The notes: a model not told the origin generated them from the sequence alone. A stretch of 64,000 bases of DNA from Gnetum montanum (GCA_015680685.1 MNCI01004609.1:238241-302240); one strand, 5' to 3'. Shown: positions 24,001 to 36,262, counted from the first letter of the stretch. Numbers and translations are program-made.

Positions 24001-24829
24001 TTTATTCTTCAGGTTCTAGACATTTGTAAGTTGAAGAAATCAAGTATGTTAATAATCCTTAGCTTCTATGGCCCTTTTTATGGGTCTCAAAATTGTTAGC
24101 TAGTTGTAGAAGAAGTTGAAACTGTCATGGATTTCTTATAGAGTACCAAATCCTAATTGTTTTTGGGACCTAAAATAATCAATAAAATGCTAATTTTCTA
24201 TAACTTAAAAGCTAAATTTGATAGTTCCATTGAGTCTAGAAGGTTCAAATCTATTGAAATCAATTATTTTTTGGTTGAAAATTGACTCGGATTCAAAAGT
24301 TATAGCCATTTTAAGTTTACAAAACTTTCATGTTTTCCAAGCCTTCCTAAGAGGTTATCCATCCTAATTCTACTCCAGAATAAGGGCACTTAATGATGAA
24401 ATTTTTATCTCCCTTATTACCAAGGCACCAATTCAATTTTTTGAAAATAATTGAGCATGTTTTCTATTTAAACTAACAATTATGGATGCCAAATTTTTTT
24501 TTGAAAATTTTCCATTAATTGACGAAAATTTCAAAATTCTCATCAATTATTAGGAAAAATTTGATTTTTCCATCTACTGCCAATGATCCATTCTAAGGTT
24601 TGCATGACTCTCTTTTGGGTTAGCACGTCCTGTTGTGTGGTCCTCGTAACCCTCCCTTGGGCAGGTGTGGTCGGTCTCAGGTCCATGTGGCCTTAGTGTG
24701 GCCCATGTTAGGGCTAGCATAGCCATTGACTAGGCCTACACACCCTATTTTAGGGCCTACATGATCCTAGACTAGGCTTGCATGGCTTGTTTCAGTGCAT
24801 GAAGAAGCAATTATCGATGGTTTCCAACA

Positions 24830-25027
24830 AGGTAGTTATTGACGATGTTGAAGACAGTGATTAGTGGCATTAGAGGCAATTATTAGCGATGTTGAAGGTA
24901 GTTATCAACAGTGCCAGAGGTAGCTGTGGGTAATGCTGAAGATAGTTATTAGTAGTGTTAAAGGTGATTATGGGCAATGCTAAAGGTAGTTATTGGTAGT
25001 GTCAGAGGTAGTTATGGAAGGTGATGA
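24830..25027 (+). repeat. 22-bp tandem repeat, nine units
   Basis: Nine units of 22 nt follow the pattern aggtagttatnngnagtgnnag. Unit starts are 24830, 24852, 24874, 24896, 24918, 24940, 24962, 24984 and 25006. The period is exact and the units differ by substitutions. The array lies in the chromovirus stretch between primer site and gag. Confidence 0.8.
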
Positions 25028-25319
25028 AGGTGTAGGCATGGTGCAGTAGCAGATGACAGAAGGTGCAAATGTGTCATGGTAGCAGGTAGCAGAGGGCATA
25101 GAAATTGGCAACAATGGATGGCAAAAGGCAAGTAGCACACCATGGTTCAATGGTTGGTTGGCGAAGCATGGCTTAGAGCAGTAGCAGTGGCCGAGGCACA
25201 CACAAAGAAATATGGTGGTAGATGGGTAATAATATGGTAGCAAACGGGCAGCATGATGTGGTGCCCTTGGGGATAATAGCAAGATGTTGTTGTCACGACT
25301 ACAAATCTCCTAAGGGCTT

Positions 25320-25560
25320 TGTGGCCCTCAAAAATTATTTTTTTTTTAATAAAATTTTTTTATATGATTTATTTGGGAATCAAGTTTGAATCTGAGACCT
25401 CTTACGCCCTCCACCCCCCTCTTTTTTAATTTTTTTTAAGTTTCATAAAAATTAGTAGGGCTTAAGTTTGAACTCGAGACCTCCAATCCCCCATTTTTAT
25501 TTTATTATATATATATATATTTTAAAAATTTAAAATTTAAAAATTATTAAATTAAATTTT
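25320..25560. other. Very AT-rich segment with a short direct repeat
   Basis: A run of T- and A-rich sequence contains two similar blocks (aagtttgaatctgagacctc near 25383 and aagtttgaactcgagacctc near 25454). No gene is recognised. Confidence 0.45.
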
Positions 25561-26079
25561 TTTATTTTTAAAACTACATGTAACCTAAGAATTACTGTAT
25601 CTTTCAAACCGTAAGTTAGATTTTGTTGAAATTAGTACTATTGGAATTATCTCATAGAGCACTTTGAGTTAAATTGTAGATAACCATATTTTAGTGAACC
25701 TATAAATCATAAAATAATAAAAACTAAATGTTGGCTTTTGAAAACAAAAATTAAACATTAGCTTTTTCTTTGAGAAAAGTATACCTTAGCTTTTATTAAA
25801 TTTTTTGTTATCTTAAGTTATAACTTTCTTTTTGCTTTTACTAAAATTCTTACAATTGTATTATAAATATGAGAAGAAAGATGACTTGCCCATCAAAACT
25901 TAATATCAGCAGAAGATTAACAGCAAAGAAGCTTGAAGATTTTCTATCATGAAAAACTCTAACCATCTTCATCATGACTCCCAAATGTCAAGCTTTACCT
26001 GAAACTTCTTCAGGTAGCTCTCAATTGTCCACTATTATTTATATCAAAATAATGTACACTCTGCTTCTATTCATGTTCA

Positions 26080-28130
26080 TATCTTACTTGGAAAGGAGGG
26101 TTTCTAGTACCTTACCACTTCTAGGTTAGCTAATTTACTTATTTTTCCTATTGTTAAACTCTCCTATTGCAAGGGTGTTCTTATGAAATGGTGTGAATAG
26201 TATCATAGTAAAAAAGGTTCTACTTTCCATTTAGTTTTTGGAGCAATAACAATTCTTCCTCTTAATATTCAAGCAACCTTAGGTTTTTAGCAAAGAGAGG
26301 ATCTTTTAATTCCTTGAACTTATTTCCCAAAATTTAAATCTTTTTGTAAGAAGGAATTATCTGACTATGTTACTAATTCTACCATTAGCAAAAGCCAATT
26401 TGTTTGTGAAGATTTCATTAATGAAGCTCACTTTGATTTATGTCTATTTATTAGTAGCAAGGTTTTGTCATATAGATAGTAATCCTATGTTGGTTCTTAT
26501 TCTATTTTCATACTTTATGATGCCATAATTGGTAGAATTTATGACTAGTTGTTGTCTTGTTTCTCTACCTAGTATAATGCCATGACTGAAATTACTATTG
26601 CCAAAAAAATCCTTCTAAATCCTATACCCTATGTTGTATTTCCTTGTTCATATTTATAATTCTAAGTTATGACCATCCCAAAAACCATTTTACTCATTAT
26701 AATCCTTGGTTATGCCCTAAATTTCTCGAAGATGAGAGAGTTATATGGAGTAAGATTATGGATGCCAAAAAAAGGTCAATTGGCTTTATAGCATGCTTAG
26801 CATCAGGAAGAAATCAATGAGGTATTTTCATATTTATATTATTTTCTTATTATTAATTATGTTTTTGTTTTATGCATTTTGATAGTGCAATCTAGGTTGC
26901 AGAATGAACCAATGCAAAGTGCTAGAGCTACACAGGTTGAAGAAGTTCAAGGTACTTCAACTTTTGGTATGGTCTAATCACAAGAACAAATCATACCTTC
27001 TACTTCCAAGGTATATATTTAAATATAATTTACTTAGTTTAATGTCTTATCCATATATTTTTAATAAATTTCTTTTTGTAGAGGCAACATATTGGGTAAA
27101 GATCTGCTGGTCCAATAGTTATAATATGACAAACCTAATAACAGGCTCAACAACAACCCTAACAAACTCAAAAAATTTCAAGACAATATAAGGGAAAGCA
27201 ACTAGAGGTAAATTTTAGTTATTTAAAGGTTTGAATACTTCTCTCTTTCCTTTGTATAATGTTTATTTTTTTGTTGTAGATGTCTATGGAGCGATAATAC
27301 TTTATCCAAGAGATGGATAAAGATGATGTAGGTGCCACTTCTGAACAAACTCCCGTTCCACTACCTAGATCACCAATCATGATTTCTTTTTCTATGAAAC
27401 TTGGAAGAGGTTCTCTTCCACAGGTAGCACTGACATTATTTTCTAAGTCTGTTCTAGTGATTTCTTCTTTCTCTATCTCAAGATCTTCTTATTCAATGGA
27501 AAAGATAGTGGCAGCTACTGAAGAAGAACTTGTGCTTTTTCAATGCATTAGTCAACAAATCTATGATAACAAATCCTATTCTATTCATGAGGGTGTATAC
27601 CATCTATGGGAGTCTTAATCATGCAACTTCAAGGTAGATTATGATTTAATATAGGCTAGAGTTCAATCATCTTTGCATCCAAAACCTGAGGATGCTCTAA
27701 TGTTGTAAAAAAATATAAAGTAACTCTTAGGAAAATTAAAGAGTGCAACATGCTATGCTTGCCATCTAGAGACTTGTGAATGGTTCCTCCAAATTGATAA
27801 TGATCAATTTTAGGCAATACTTTATTTTGTTTGTTTGTTGATTTGCTCATAATTCATAATTTAAATCTTGTTTCTATGGAGAAAGGAGAAGAAATGACAA
27901 AAGGACATAGATGATTGATCAATACAGATGGATATGTTGAAGATCCAACTTAAAAAAAAAGGAGGAATCACTAGTTGCAACAAGATGTGCAACTAAGTAT
28001 ATTAAACAGTTGTGTGATGAACTGGCTAGATGCAAAGTAGTGCTTAGTAAGGCAGATGCTACTACTGAAGAAAGGTAATCATAATTGAAGATAGTCATAG
28101 ATCTTCTTGAGTTTCTCAGTTGTAACAAAT
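26080..28130 (+). pseudogene. Intron-bearing gene relic inside the chromovirus leader
   Basis: Coding-like blocks are separated by AT-rich gaps with good splice sites: an exon ending ACTTCCAAG|GTATAT at 27010; an exon 27082-27207 (acceptor tttttgtag, donor gag|gtaaat), Gln-rich once TAA/TAG are read as decayed Gln codons; and an exon from 27280 (acceptor ttgttgtag) that stays readable to about 27830, with DKDDVGATSEQTPVPLPRSP and SLHPKPEDALML. A final block (27875-28130) has ATKYIKQLCDELARCKVVLS, likely coiled coil. The first block (26090-26690) resembles a globular domain; a plant-mobile-domain link is possible but not demonstrated. The architecture (globular, Gln-rich linker, coiled coil) is like the R1 extra ORF and relic H. 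It runs opposite to the chromovirus, which suggests capture or nested insertion. I do not recognise the family. Confidence 0.5.
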
Positions 28131-28352
28131 AATCATAGTTTCCTTCCTTGCATCTTTCCCATTTTGCATCTTTCCCCTATTCTTCCTTTTCTATATCCTA
28201 CTTAGATGTACTTCCTCTCACTCCTCCTTTGTTACAAAATAAAATAAAATAATATTTTCTTCCATTTTGTTAGTTTTCTTAGATGTACTTGTGTTCTATA
28301 ATAATAATAATTATAAAATAAGATTTTTTTTCCACTTTGGTTTTTGAATTGT

Positions 28353-28371
28353 GGTTTACTTTGATACCAAA
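28353..28371 (-). promoter_or_regulatory. Chromovirus primer binding site
   Basis: The minus strand reads TTGGTATCAAAGTAAACC directly after the LTR end. It resembles the TGGTATCAGAGC site, complementary to initiator-Met tRNA, found in many plant LTR elements, with one or two changes. Confidence 0.7.
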
Positions 28372-28881
28372 TGTGACATTGCATTCTCAAATGTCATAAA
28401 AAATATGATCACTTAATTTATTACATTTATCATTTTCTTAGATAATATCCTAGAAACATTATAAATATTTAATAAATAAATTAATTGGTAAATAAATAAT
28501 TAGTACTAAAGAATGAAACAAGGAAAACAAAAAAATTTTATTAGTAGAAAAGAGTATTGTAATGCCCTCTAGGTTGTCTTCCCATACCACTTAAGCCTTA
28601 AAGGCAATCTAGCACTACCACCATGGCTAGGCTGTCTTGCCAAAGGGGTGATTAGTCCCTTTCTATCCTACTTCACTAGGCTCCTGTTACTTGCCTCTCC
28701 CAGCTCTGCAACTCCATGCCCAACACAACCTCTAACCTCGACCTTAAATGACATAGGTTAAATCCTTTCCCAAGGGATACATGAATAATCATAACTCCTC
28801 ATAATGAGGTGCTTTTTCATTTGAAGGTTAACTACATTGTTTACAATTGTTTCCACCCTTAACAAGGGATGGGAAATTACA
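28372..28881 (-). repeat. 5' LTR of chromovirus (510 bp)
   Basis: The plus-strand edges are TGTGACAT and GAAATTACA, that is TG...CA. It matches 18863-19372 at equal length with scattered, mostly transition, differences. Confidence 0.88.
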
Positions 28882-30782
28882 AAAATAGGAGGATGAAGGA
28901 TGTCATCATCAATATTATCCAAACTATTAGCACCATTATCATATTTACACCTAGAACCTTTAAACAATAAAACATACAAACACTTAGTGAGCATAATAAC
29001 CAAAAACAATAATAATATAACATAACTATATGATAACATAAACTAAATAAAATAAAACTATGAAATTTTAAGTGCTAATTACACAAACCTCAAGGGACTT
29101 AGGAGCTATGTCTTTTGGGATGAATCTTCAAAGCCCTTCCTCTGATCTATGAAGAATTTGCTCTTTACTCTTGTTCTCCTAGTCAATGTCTCCAAGATCC
29201 ACTCTTTCTAAGATTTTTTGCCTCTCTACATCTATCCACTCAAGTGGGGCATGTGAAAAATTAGTGATGGTCATCTCCCTAGATGCAATGATGATTTGAG
29301 AACTATGAAAATCAACAACCACTAATGATTCTACGAATAACTTGTAAGTATCCTTCGCATTGATCCCCTATACAAAAATTTCATAAGTACATTGTGTCAT
29401 GCTTACCTCATGCCATAACCTAAGATAGTTGGCCTTTTCTACTTTGTATAACCTTTTATGTGCCTTTTTTTACCTTTCCTATTCTAACATCCAAGAATAG
29501 TAGTCCCGACATTCCTTTAACTTGCAAACCAAAAGCTCTATCTAAATGTCTTTCCCAACATTGCTTTTAGCTAGAGAAATTTTTTCTTGGATGGCACTCT
29601 AATAATGAAACCACTCAATCTCCTTTGTATGCAAAGGGTTCCTATTTTCAACACATGCCTCTATGAATTCTTTTTATCTTCAAGGCTTCTAACATGGGAT
29701 TTTATTTCCTTGTTTTCCTTTTTCAATGCTATAATTCATTCAAACAATAATTCATTTGTATGTTTCGACTCCCAAAATATTTTTGCATAAGTTGCAGCAC
29801 ATTTTGTTACCCCTTCATACAACCTATGTGGAACATTTTTCACATTAGAAGGAATATCAAGGAATTCATCCAACTCATACTTTCTTAAGGGACTCCACCT
29901 TACTTTGGAAACTATCATAACAAAAAAAACAAGAATCATTAAATAAAAAATAATTAAAAATAATAAAATAACCTAAATATAAAGAAAAAAATCTCCTAAA
30001 ATCATGTAACCTTAAAATGATTTAACAATGCAAAAGAAAAAATACTTTATCTTACCAACATTGGGGATAGTTTGTTGCAACCTCTCAACCATATCATTCA
30101 TCATTCCTTTCATAAAGTCCATTTTGTTTGGGGCCTCCACCCAAGGCCTAGCATGAAATGTGGATGTAGACACTTCCTAGGAAGATGCTTCTTAATGAGG
30201 TTCACATCCTTCAATGGCTACAACAAATCACCATCATAATAGGTTAAACCGTTAAACCAAAATATAAAAATATTAAAAATGCAAAATAAGGCAACATAAA
30301 ATAAATCCCAAGTTATACCAAGGAGGCTAGGAGGTATGATGATTGGAGGGTTGTCCTTTAGGGGAAGATCATCTAGAATGGTATCTAGTGCATCTAGGGC
30401 CCCCATATGTTGTCTTTCCTCCTCCTCCTCCTCCTTGCAACATTGCTCTTTTGTTGCAATAGTAGTAGCTTGCGGAACCAACTCTTGTTATCCCCCTATA
30501 ACAAAAAAACAACCACCAATAATATAAAACAAGCTAGTAAACACTAAAAAAAAAACCTAAAGAAAACATGTAATGTAAAGATAAGAATAAATGTATACAT
30601 ACCACCAATGGCCTAATTTTCCTTATTAACCTTAAGGATTATCTTTTGAGGAGTTGGCTCATTTGGAACATGAATGATTTCTTCAACATAAGGAATTTTT
30701 TATATTCCCTCTAACAATACCTTTTGCTTTATCATGAAACTATTTGGCCTCCTTTATGTTCTTTTGGGTATCATGAGGCTTA
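28882..30782 (-). pseudogene. Relic H, C-terminal exons
   Basis: Exons readable on the minus strand are: 30603-30782 (KPHDTQKNIKEAK..., VNKEN, donor GG|GTATGT); 30319-30495 (ATTIATKEQCCKEEEEEERQ, LDALDTILDDLPLKDNPP; acceptor tgttatag, donor TTG|GTATAA; 177 nt); 30056-30217 (MDFMKGMMNDMVERLQQTIP; acceptor tttgttgtag, donor TTG|GTAAGA; 162 nt); and from 29911 down (acceptor gttatgatag; RKYELDEFLDIPSNVKNVP, then a Lys/Glu-rich coiled-coil-like stretch with stops). Two exons are exact codon multiples. The relic continues at 44498-45985 on the far side of Tat copy B. I do not recognise the protein. It could be the extra gene of another retroelement or an old cellular or transposon gene. Confidence 0.5.
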
Positions 30783-30787
30783 GCCCC

Positions 30788-33302
30788 TGTACTAACTGAA
30801 ATCGTCGGTGTAAGGCTAGAAAGGAAAAACAAACACCAAAAGATCGTTGGACAGACATCGCAGACCTTGCCTTCGCGTGAGGGCAAGCTAGAAAATAAAA
30901 TGAAGGTAGAGTGCCTTGAATGGTCTGCACGCAAATCAACCAAGGACATCCTTGAACGTAAGCTATGGCTTGCATTGGGGTTATCGTAATTGATGCTCGA
31001 AATGTAAATAGTGACACACAAAATGCAAACAAATTGTACGCAGAACAATATTCTAAACAAAATGTAAACTAAATGTAAAATAGAGTAAACAATATAATGG
31101 AAGGCAAAGATGAACTATATTGTATTGCTTATAATGAATGTGTACCAGTCAAAGCGTAGCTGCGCATGTGGATGACAAGTCAATCGCTAAGCCCTAGGGT
31201 GATATGTTGTGCAGGTGCTTGGATGCTAGGAGTCAAGTGTGTCTAAGCATCAAAAGTTTCTAGTCAGTGTTTCCTAAGCCATCAACCTTCAAAATTGCCA
31301 ACCCTATTTATGTGAATTGACAGGGTATTTATAGGGTTTGGCTGAGCTCGGTTGTGGAACTCATGGATGGAATCAATGGCTGAGAGATGAGAGGAAAACA
31401 GATCATGTGACACGTGTCTGATGGACAACTGTATGTGAGTTGGACATGCATGGGCAAGCTACATTTTTGATTTACGTGTGTTTGGTTTACGCAAGCTAGC
31501 TTACGCTCATGGAAGTAGATATAATTTTGGAGCATAAGAGCTTGACGAGCTCACAAATGATGAACATTTACAATGAAAATGATAATGTACAACAAGATAG
31601 ATTAGCTCCAACTCACTTGAAACTTGTCGATCCTTGAATTGACTATTGTAGGATGTCAATTTGAGTGGTTTTGTGGCTGTTTGAGGCATCTCTGTTTCAC
31701 TAGGACTTCCAGCGTGAGTTGATTTTGTCTTGGCATGTCCTCAGCATGAGTTTGGTGTGCTTTCAACCAAGCGTGATCAGTACTCACGCTACCATCGTGA
31801 CCTCAGCATGAGTGAGCCAAAAATGACATATTTCACACCAAAATTTTCATTTTGGAAGCCTGTTTCTTGAGTATAGTAATTTCCTAACTATGGTTAACCT
31901 TAAGAGTGATCTAAAAATCAAAAATTGAGCTTGATGTGCCTTGATTTAAGCCTCTTTTGGTAGCTCATGCTGGACTCACACTGTGATGAGTGACGAGGTA
32001 CCCCTACACTCAACCATACGAATATGAGCGTTACATGCGTGATCCAGTCGAACTCTGCAGACGGACTAGTTGTGGCATCTAGACAGTTAGCCTTAGGTTG
32101 CAGTTCACTATCTTCCCACCTAGACTAGTATTAGCTTTGTCACATATGGTTTAGTCCAGAGTGAGGTGTATGATGGGTTTCTAACCTAATGCTACTCCTA
32201 GAGGAAATGGAAAGTAATATTATCTAATCTAGGAGAGAGAGGGTAAGAGAATCTAATCTAGCCTAAGTGCGATGAGCATCCGTGCCTTGATTATCCATAC
32301 ACATCTTGAACTTCGTGCATGACTACCACTGGGATTACCAAGCACAGATCCTAGGTATGCTACTAGGTTACCAAGTAGTCACACTTAAATGCTCATAATC
32401 AAGTCATACTTATTCTGTGTTTTAACATGAGTTTAATGGTGAGAGAGATTAACTAGGAAAGCAGTAAATAAAAATTAATTAAATAATTAAACTAAGTGAC
32501 TGCTACAATGATGAAGTAATCTCGATCTTTATTTCCAGTCATGTGCGTGTCCAAGTACGTCACACTCGAATAAGGATGCCATACAATTACAATCATCACA
32601 CTGCAGGCATACACTAGAAAATAATTCTATCTCTGGAGGGATAAAACTGCCAGAGTCTAGCTAAGGTCTAAATCTAAGTTGAGAAACAAGGGAGAGTTGC
32701 CTCTTATTTATAGAACTGGCAGCAGGTTGCGATATCGCGTACGTGATATCACAGTCACCCAAAATGTAACTCATCATGTTGCCAATGTGAGTGTAGTGTG
32801 ACCATAGCATGAGCTACAAAAACTTGTAATTTTGGACCTGAAATCTAGAATTCTGGAGGCTGGAACTTGAATTTGTCAATAATGAACCCTAAGGATAACT
32901 TGCACCTTGGAAGTTAAATAATTTCAACTTAGTTTTGAGGTTTTCAGAGTTAGTCACGCTATACTCATGCTGCTAGCATGACCTTAGCATGACCACAGCA
33001 TGAATGAGAAAATTTGTGCCATTTGACCCAAAATTTGAATTCCTAAATGCTAAAACTTGAACTGGACACAATAGTGATCCTTGAGAATGACTTGCACCCT
33101 TACATTGAACCACCTTTAACTCAGTTTTGAGGCTTTGGAGTTGCTCACACTAAGGGAAAGCTAGCTTGATAGTGTGAGCAAGCTGGCTTGAGCAAGTTGA
33201 GCATGAGTTCCACGCCTTAGTCAAATTTTTCCTTCCCAAAACTTAAAAAGGATTTTGGTTGTTCTCATTTCAAAGTGTTAGGCCAAAATTAGTGGTGTTT
33301 CA
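30788..33302 (-). repeat. 3' LTR of Tat copy B, interrupted by a solo LTR
   Basis: It aligns with 42753-44492 throughout (for example gaaatcgtcggtgtaaggct and aagtgttaggccaaaattag). Its 2,515 bp drop to 1,717 bp after removal of the nested 793-bp solo LTR and one 5-bp duplication, close to the 1,740 bp of its partner. Just outside it (33303-33325) the minus strand reads CAACAAAGAGGGACCAA, the polypurine tract. Confidence 0.9.
31979..32781 (-). mobile_element. Solo LTR of R family nested in a Tat LTR
   Basis: The LTR spans 31984-32776 (793 bp), TGATGAG...CTCATCA, and belongs to the longer subfamily like 4451-5422 but inverted. It carries GATATCGCGTACGTGATATC (32731-32750) and, on the minus strand, TATAAATA (32705-32712). 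The flanks are CACTG (31979-31983) and TGTTG (32777-32781). The partner LTR of copy B has the uninterrupted site with CGATG at that place (near 43978). All three differ by few changes from CGCTG, so this is a decayed 5-bp duplication. Confidence 0.88.
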
Positions 33303-34907
33303 TTGGTCCCTCTTTGTTGACGCCTGGAGGAATCCACCTAAGAGCCATCGACAAAGAAGTACAAAGCACCACGAACAACCAAGTACTAAGCATTATCTAT
33401 CAGCCTTTGGCTGGATGTCATCGCACTGTGTTTAAAAGTACATGGGATTGGGGAAATGCAGTTCAAGAAGCATGGGTATTGGTTATAATTAGGGAAATCA
33501 AGAGTTGATCAAGGGTTATAATTGTTGTTGGAATTGTGGGAGAGGAATGCTCTCACATGAACAAGCTATATCATTAGTTCTTGTTGGTAGCCAGTTTTCA
33601 GTAGACTTGAAACCAAGACATAGGAAGTGCGTTCTTTGGAGAAACGAGACTCTTGTAGAGTGTTTATAGGATCTTGTTGTAAACAACCAAAGCCACGTGA
33701 TGATGTGCAACATGATCTTTTGAGGCACGAGTGTAACTATTTTTTCTAAGACAATTGCCTTCCCACCTAGGGCTTGTATGAGACGATCCAATGGTCTTTG
33801 ATCTATGATGTCCACAAGGTCATGAAGGCCTTTTCCATGCATTTCTCTCTCTGATCTTTTCTTTTTCTTTTTCATTTTTTCTTTTTTCTTGTTTGTTTCT
33901 TCTTTTCTTTTTTTTTTCTTTTCATTTTTTTTCTAAAAGAGCTTGCTTTTAGTGTTGTGATCATGCTCATGCGCTTGCATTTTGTATCATGTACTGTGTA
34001 CTGTGTTTTGCATTGCAACTACTTAGAGAATAAAAGTATGCAATAGTGTATCAAGAGTTTTGGGATGAGTAGAATGTATCAAGGGGGTATACTTGAATAG
34101 GATAAGGGGAATATGATGGGGAATAGAGAATGTACGGGGGATGTACTTATGAACGGATTGTTTAACCCAATTGTGGGCATTGGGAAGAACGTGATACCTC
34201 ATTGTCATGATGAAGTGCATCTATGCGCGAACACCTCAGGTGTGTCATCCTGCAAACATAACTCCAAGAAGATAAGAAAACCACAAATGAATCAGTTAAC
34301 TAAGTACTTTGAATTTGAAAACAAACAAGGAGATGGAGCCACCATGTGTGATTTCAAAGAAAACAGAATAGCATCAGCTTCATCTAGGTCCATGAGAGAA
34401 ATTGTGCAACAAGTCTTTGTGGAACACATATAGCCAATTGCAGCAACATATCTTTTAAATTTTTTCCTAATCATCGATGATGTCACAAGTTTATAGTCTT
34501 AGCAAACTGTTGTGGATTAGTTTCACATCATAACCCTTTGGACGGTGCTAGTTTAGCATCGTAGCGGACGGTGCATTGCTAGTTTATTGTCGTAGTAGAC
34601 TGTGAAGAGGCAAACTAGTTTATAGTCTTAGTGGACTCTGCATGCTAGTTTTACATCATGGTGGAAAAATGTGGTAGTTTAGTGTCATACCGGATGGGGT
34701 TCTATGGTGTTAGTTTACTGTCAATGACTACAGGACACTCTATGGTGCCAATTTCAAGTCATAGCCCTAGGACCGTTTTATAGTATCAATTTTAGGTTGT
34801 GATGCCAAGACTATTCTATGGTATCATTTTTAGGTCATGATGCCAGGATCGTTCTATGGTATTAGTTTTAGGTCATGATGCCATGATTGTTACATACCTT
34901 AGTTTGA
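33303..34907 (-). other. 3' non-coding part of Tat copy B
   Basis: It lies between the integrase stop (34908) and the polypurine tract. The first 60 nt match 57777-57840 in copy C (ctctttgttga...cctaagagSc). A pyrimidine-rich run lies at about 33845-33940. From 34500 to 34900 short repeats occur (next feature). No gene is recognised. Confidence 0.6.
34500..34900. repeat. Degenerate short repeats downstream of integrase
   Basis: Blocks such as gctagtttagcatcgtagcggacggt recur near 34548, 34575, 34612, 34648 and 34675. A second set (ttctatggtattagttttaggtcatgatgcca, about 38-45 nt apart) spans 34735-34890. The first motif also occurs at 38588-38670, in the gap between protease and pol. Confidence 0.6.
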
Positions 34908-36262
34908 TCAGACATAGTATCGTTTTAGGTACATGTGATTTGTAGTATTAGCAAACTCATTCTCATCCATGTCAGCAAGTTTGAATGCTCTATTATTGTA
35001 TGCCTTGGTGACTAAGTAAGGCCTTTCGCAGTTAGCTAAGAATTTATCTGGATGTTCATGGATGGCCTTAAGGACTAAGTCTCCTTCTTTAATCAGGCGC
35101 TTATGTAGGTCATGTTTGTGTCTTTGCCGTTGTTGTTTCTGGTACCAATCGATCTAATCAAGCATTCGCACATGTTCTTCCTCCACCGAGTCAAGGTCAG
35201 CAATGTGCATTTCATTGCTTTGGCTTTCATTGAGGAGGCCTGAGAGCACTATTCGCAACGAGGGAACCTATAACTCTAAAGGTAGAACAACTTCAGATTC
35301 GTATACAAGGCTATATGGAGTTTTACTTGTAGATGTTCGATGTATTGTTTTGTATGCTCATAGTGCGTAGACTAGTTGTTCATGCCATTGTCTCTTGCTC
35401 TGATTTAACATACTTTTTAGCACCATGATGATAGTATTTTTTTAGCCTCTACTTGAGCATTGCTCTGTGGGTAGTAAGGTGAAGAGAATGCATGCTTAGT
35501 ACCTAGGCTTTCACAAAAGCTTTTAGTATCTGCACTGCTAAAATGTGGCCCATTGTCGGTAACAATGGTCATCGGAATACCAAAATGGATCACCGTGTTC
35601 TTTATTATGAAAGTGCAAATGTGTTTAGAAGTGTTCTTCCTAAGGGGAATAGCTTTTACCCATTTTGTGAAATATTCAGTTGTGGTGATAATGAAGCTAT
35701 GTCCTACGGAGGATGATGGCGTTATTAGTTAAATTAAGTCTAATTCCTATTTTTGGAATGGCCATGTGATTTGTGTTATGTGCAATTAGTTAGGTGGAAC
35801 ATGTATTAGGTTACCATTCCTTTGGCAAATGTCACATGTCCTGACCTTGGAGAATCAATTGTACTCCATGTGTGACCAGTAGTAGCCCAAGCACCTAATC
35901 TTTGTTGCCATTGCTTTGGATGCTATGTGCCCTCCACAAAGTCCTTCATGGACTTGTTCTACAATTGTTTGACCGTCGATGCTACTAACGTACATCAACA
36001 GAATTCCTTCATAGGATTTGCGACACAAGGTGTCTCCTATTAACACATATTGCCGAGAGTGTTTTTGCACGACATCTTTTTGAGAGTTTGTGAAATGTTG
36101 TGGAGGTTTGCCTTGTAGAAGGTACTCCTTTATGTCATTGTACCATTCTATTGTAGGTGTTGTGCTAACGGATGCTACAGGCATTTCATTGAGAGCATTG
36201 GTTATAGGTTTTGCACAATTTGTTATAGAGCTAGGCAACGCATGGAACATTTTGAGTGTCAT
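34908..36262 (-). pseudogene. Tat copy B integrase
   Basis: The N-terminal zinc finger reads HEGLCGGHIASKAM and then VRTCDICQ (H-x-H, C-x2-C). The core contains FTKWVKAIPLRKNTSKHI and VTDNGPHFSSADTKSF (about 35535-35570), with the second catalytic Asp; YYPQSNAQVEA holds the Glu. The C-terminal segment CERPYLVTKAYNNRAFKLAD ends near 34985, and the frame stops at TGA 34908-34910 after HMYLKRYYV. A stop within the finger (HMEYN-stop-FSK) and at least two frameshifts disable it. It inserts element DNA in family members. Confidence 0.8.

Larger units (their letters stand above)
18863..28881 (-). mobile_element. Chromovirus-type Ty3/gypsy retrotransposon
   Basis: Two 510-bp LTRs face the same way, and gag, protease, RT, RNase H, integrase and chromodomain are readable on the minus strand in that order. 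A primer site of the TTTGGTATCAAAG type lies inside the right (5') LTR. A polypurine tract (CTAAGGAGGGTAGAT, minus strand) lies inside the left (3') LTR. The flanks are GAAAC (18858-18862) and AAAAT (28882-28886), which could be a duplication differing by two transitions; that is weak. Total length is 10,019 bp. About 4.3 kb between primer site and gag is unusually long and holds foreign-looking material (24830-28130). All genes carry stops or shifts. Confidence 0.85.

Noticed and set aside
24980-25282. 100-codon minus-strand frame (MLLSPRAPHHAARLL) as a gene
   Set aside because: Low-complexity frame overlapping the end of the 22-bp array. No domain and no context.
25452-25480. tRNA-like B box (tttgaactcgagacc) suggesting a SINE or tRNA
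   Set aside because: No A box at the right distance, no cloverleaf and no flanking duplication seen.
18858-28886. Perfect target duplication for the chromovirus
   Set aside because: Flanks are GAAAC and AAAAT, two mismatches in five, so this is recorded only as a possible decayed duplication.
30740-31060. 106-codon minus-strand frame as one gene
   Set aside because: It crosses the LTR border of Tat copy B. Only its last residues belong to relic H.
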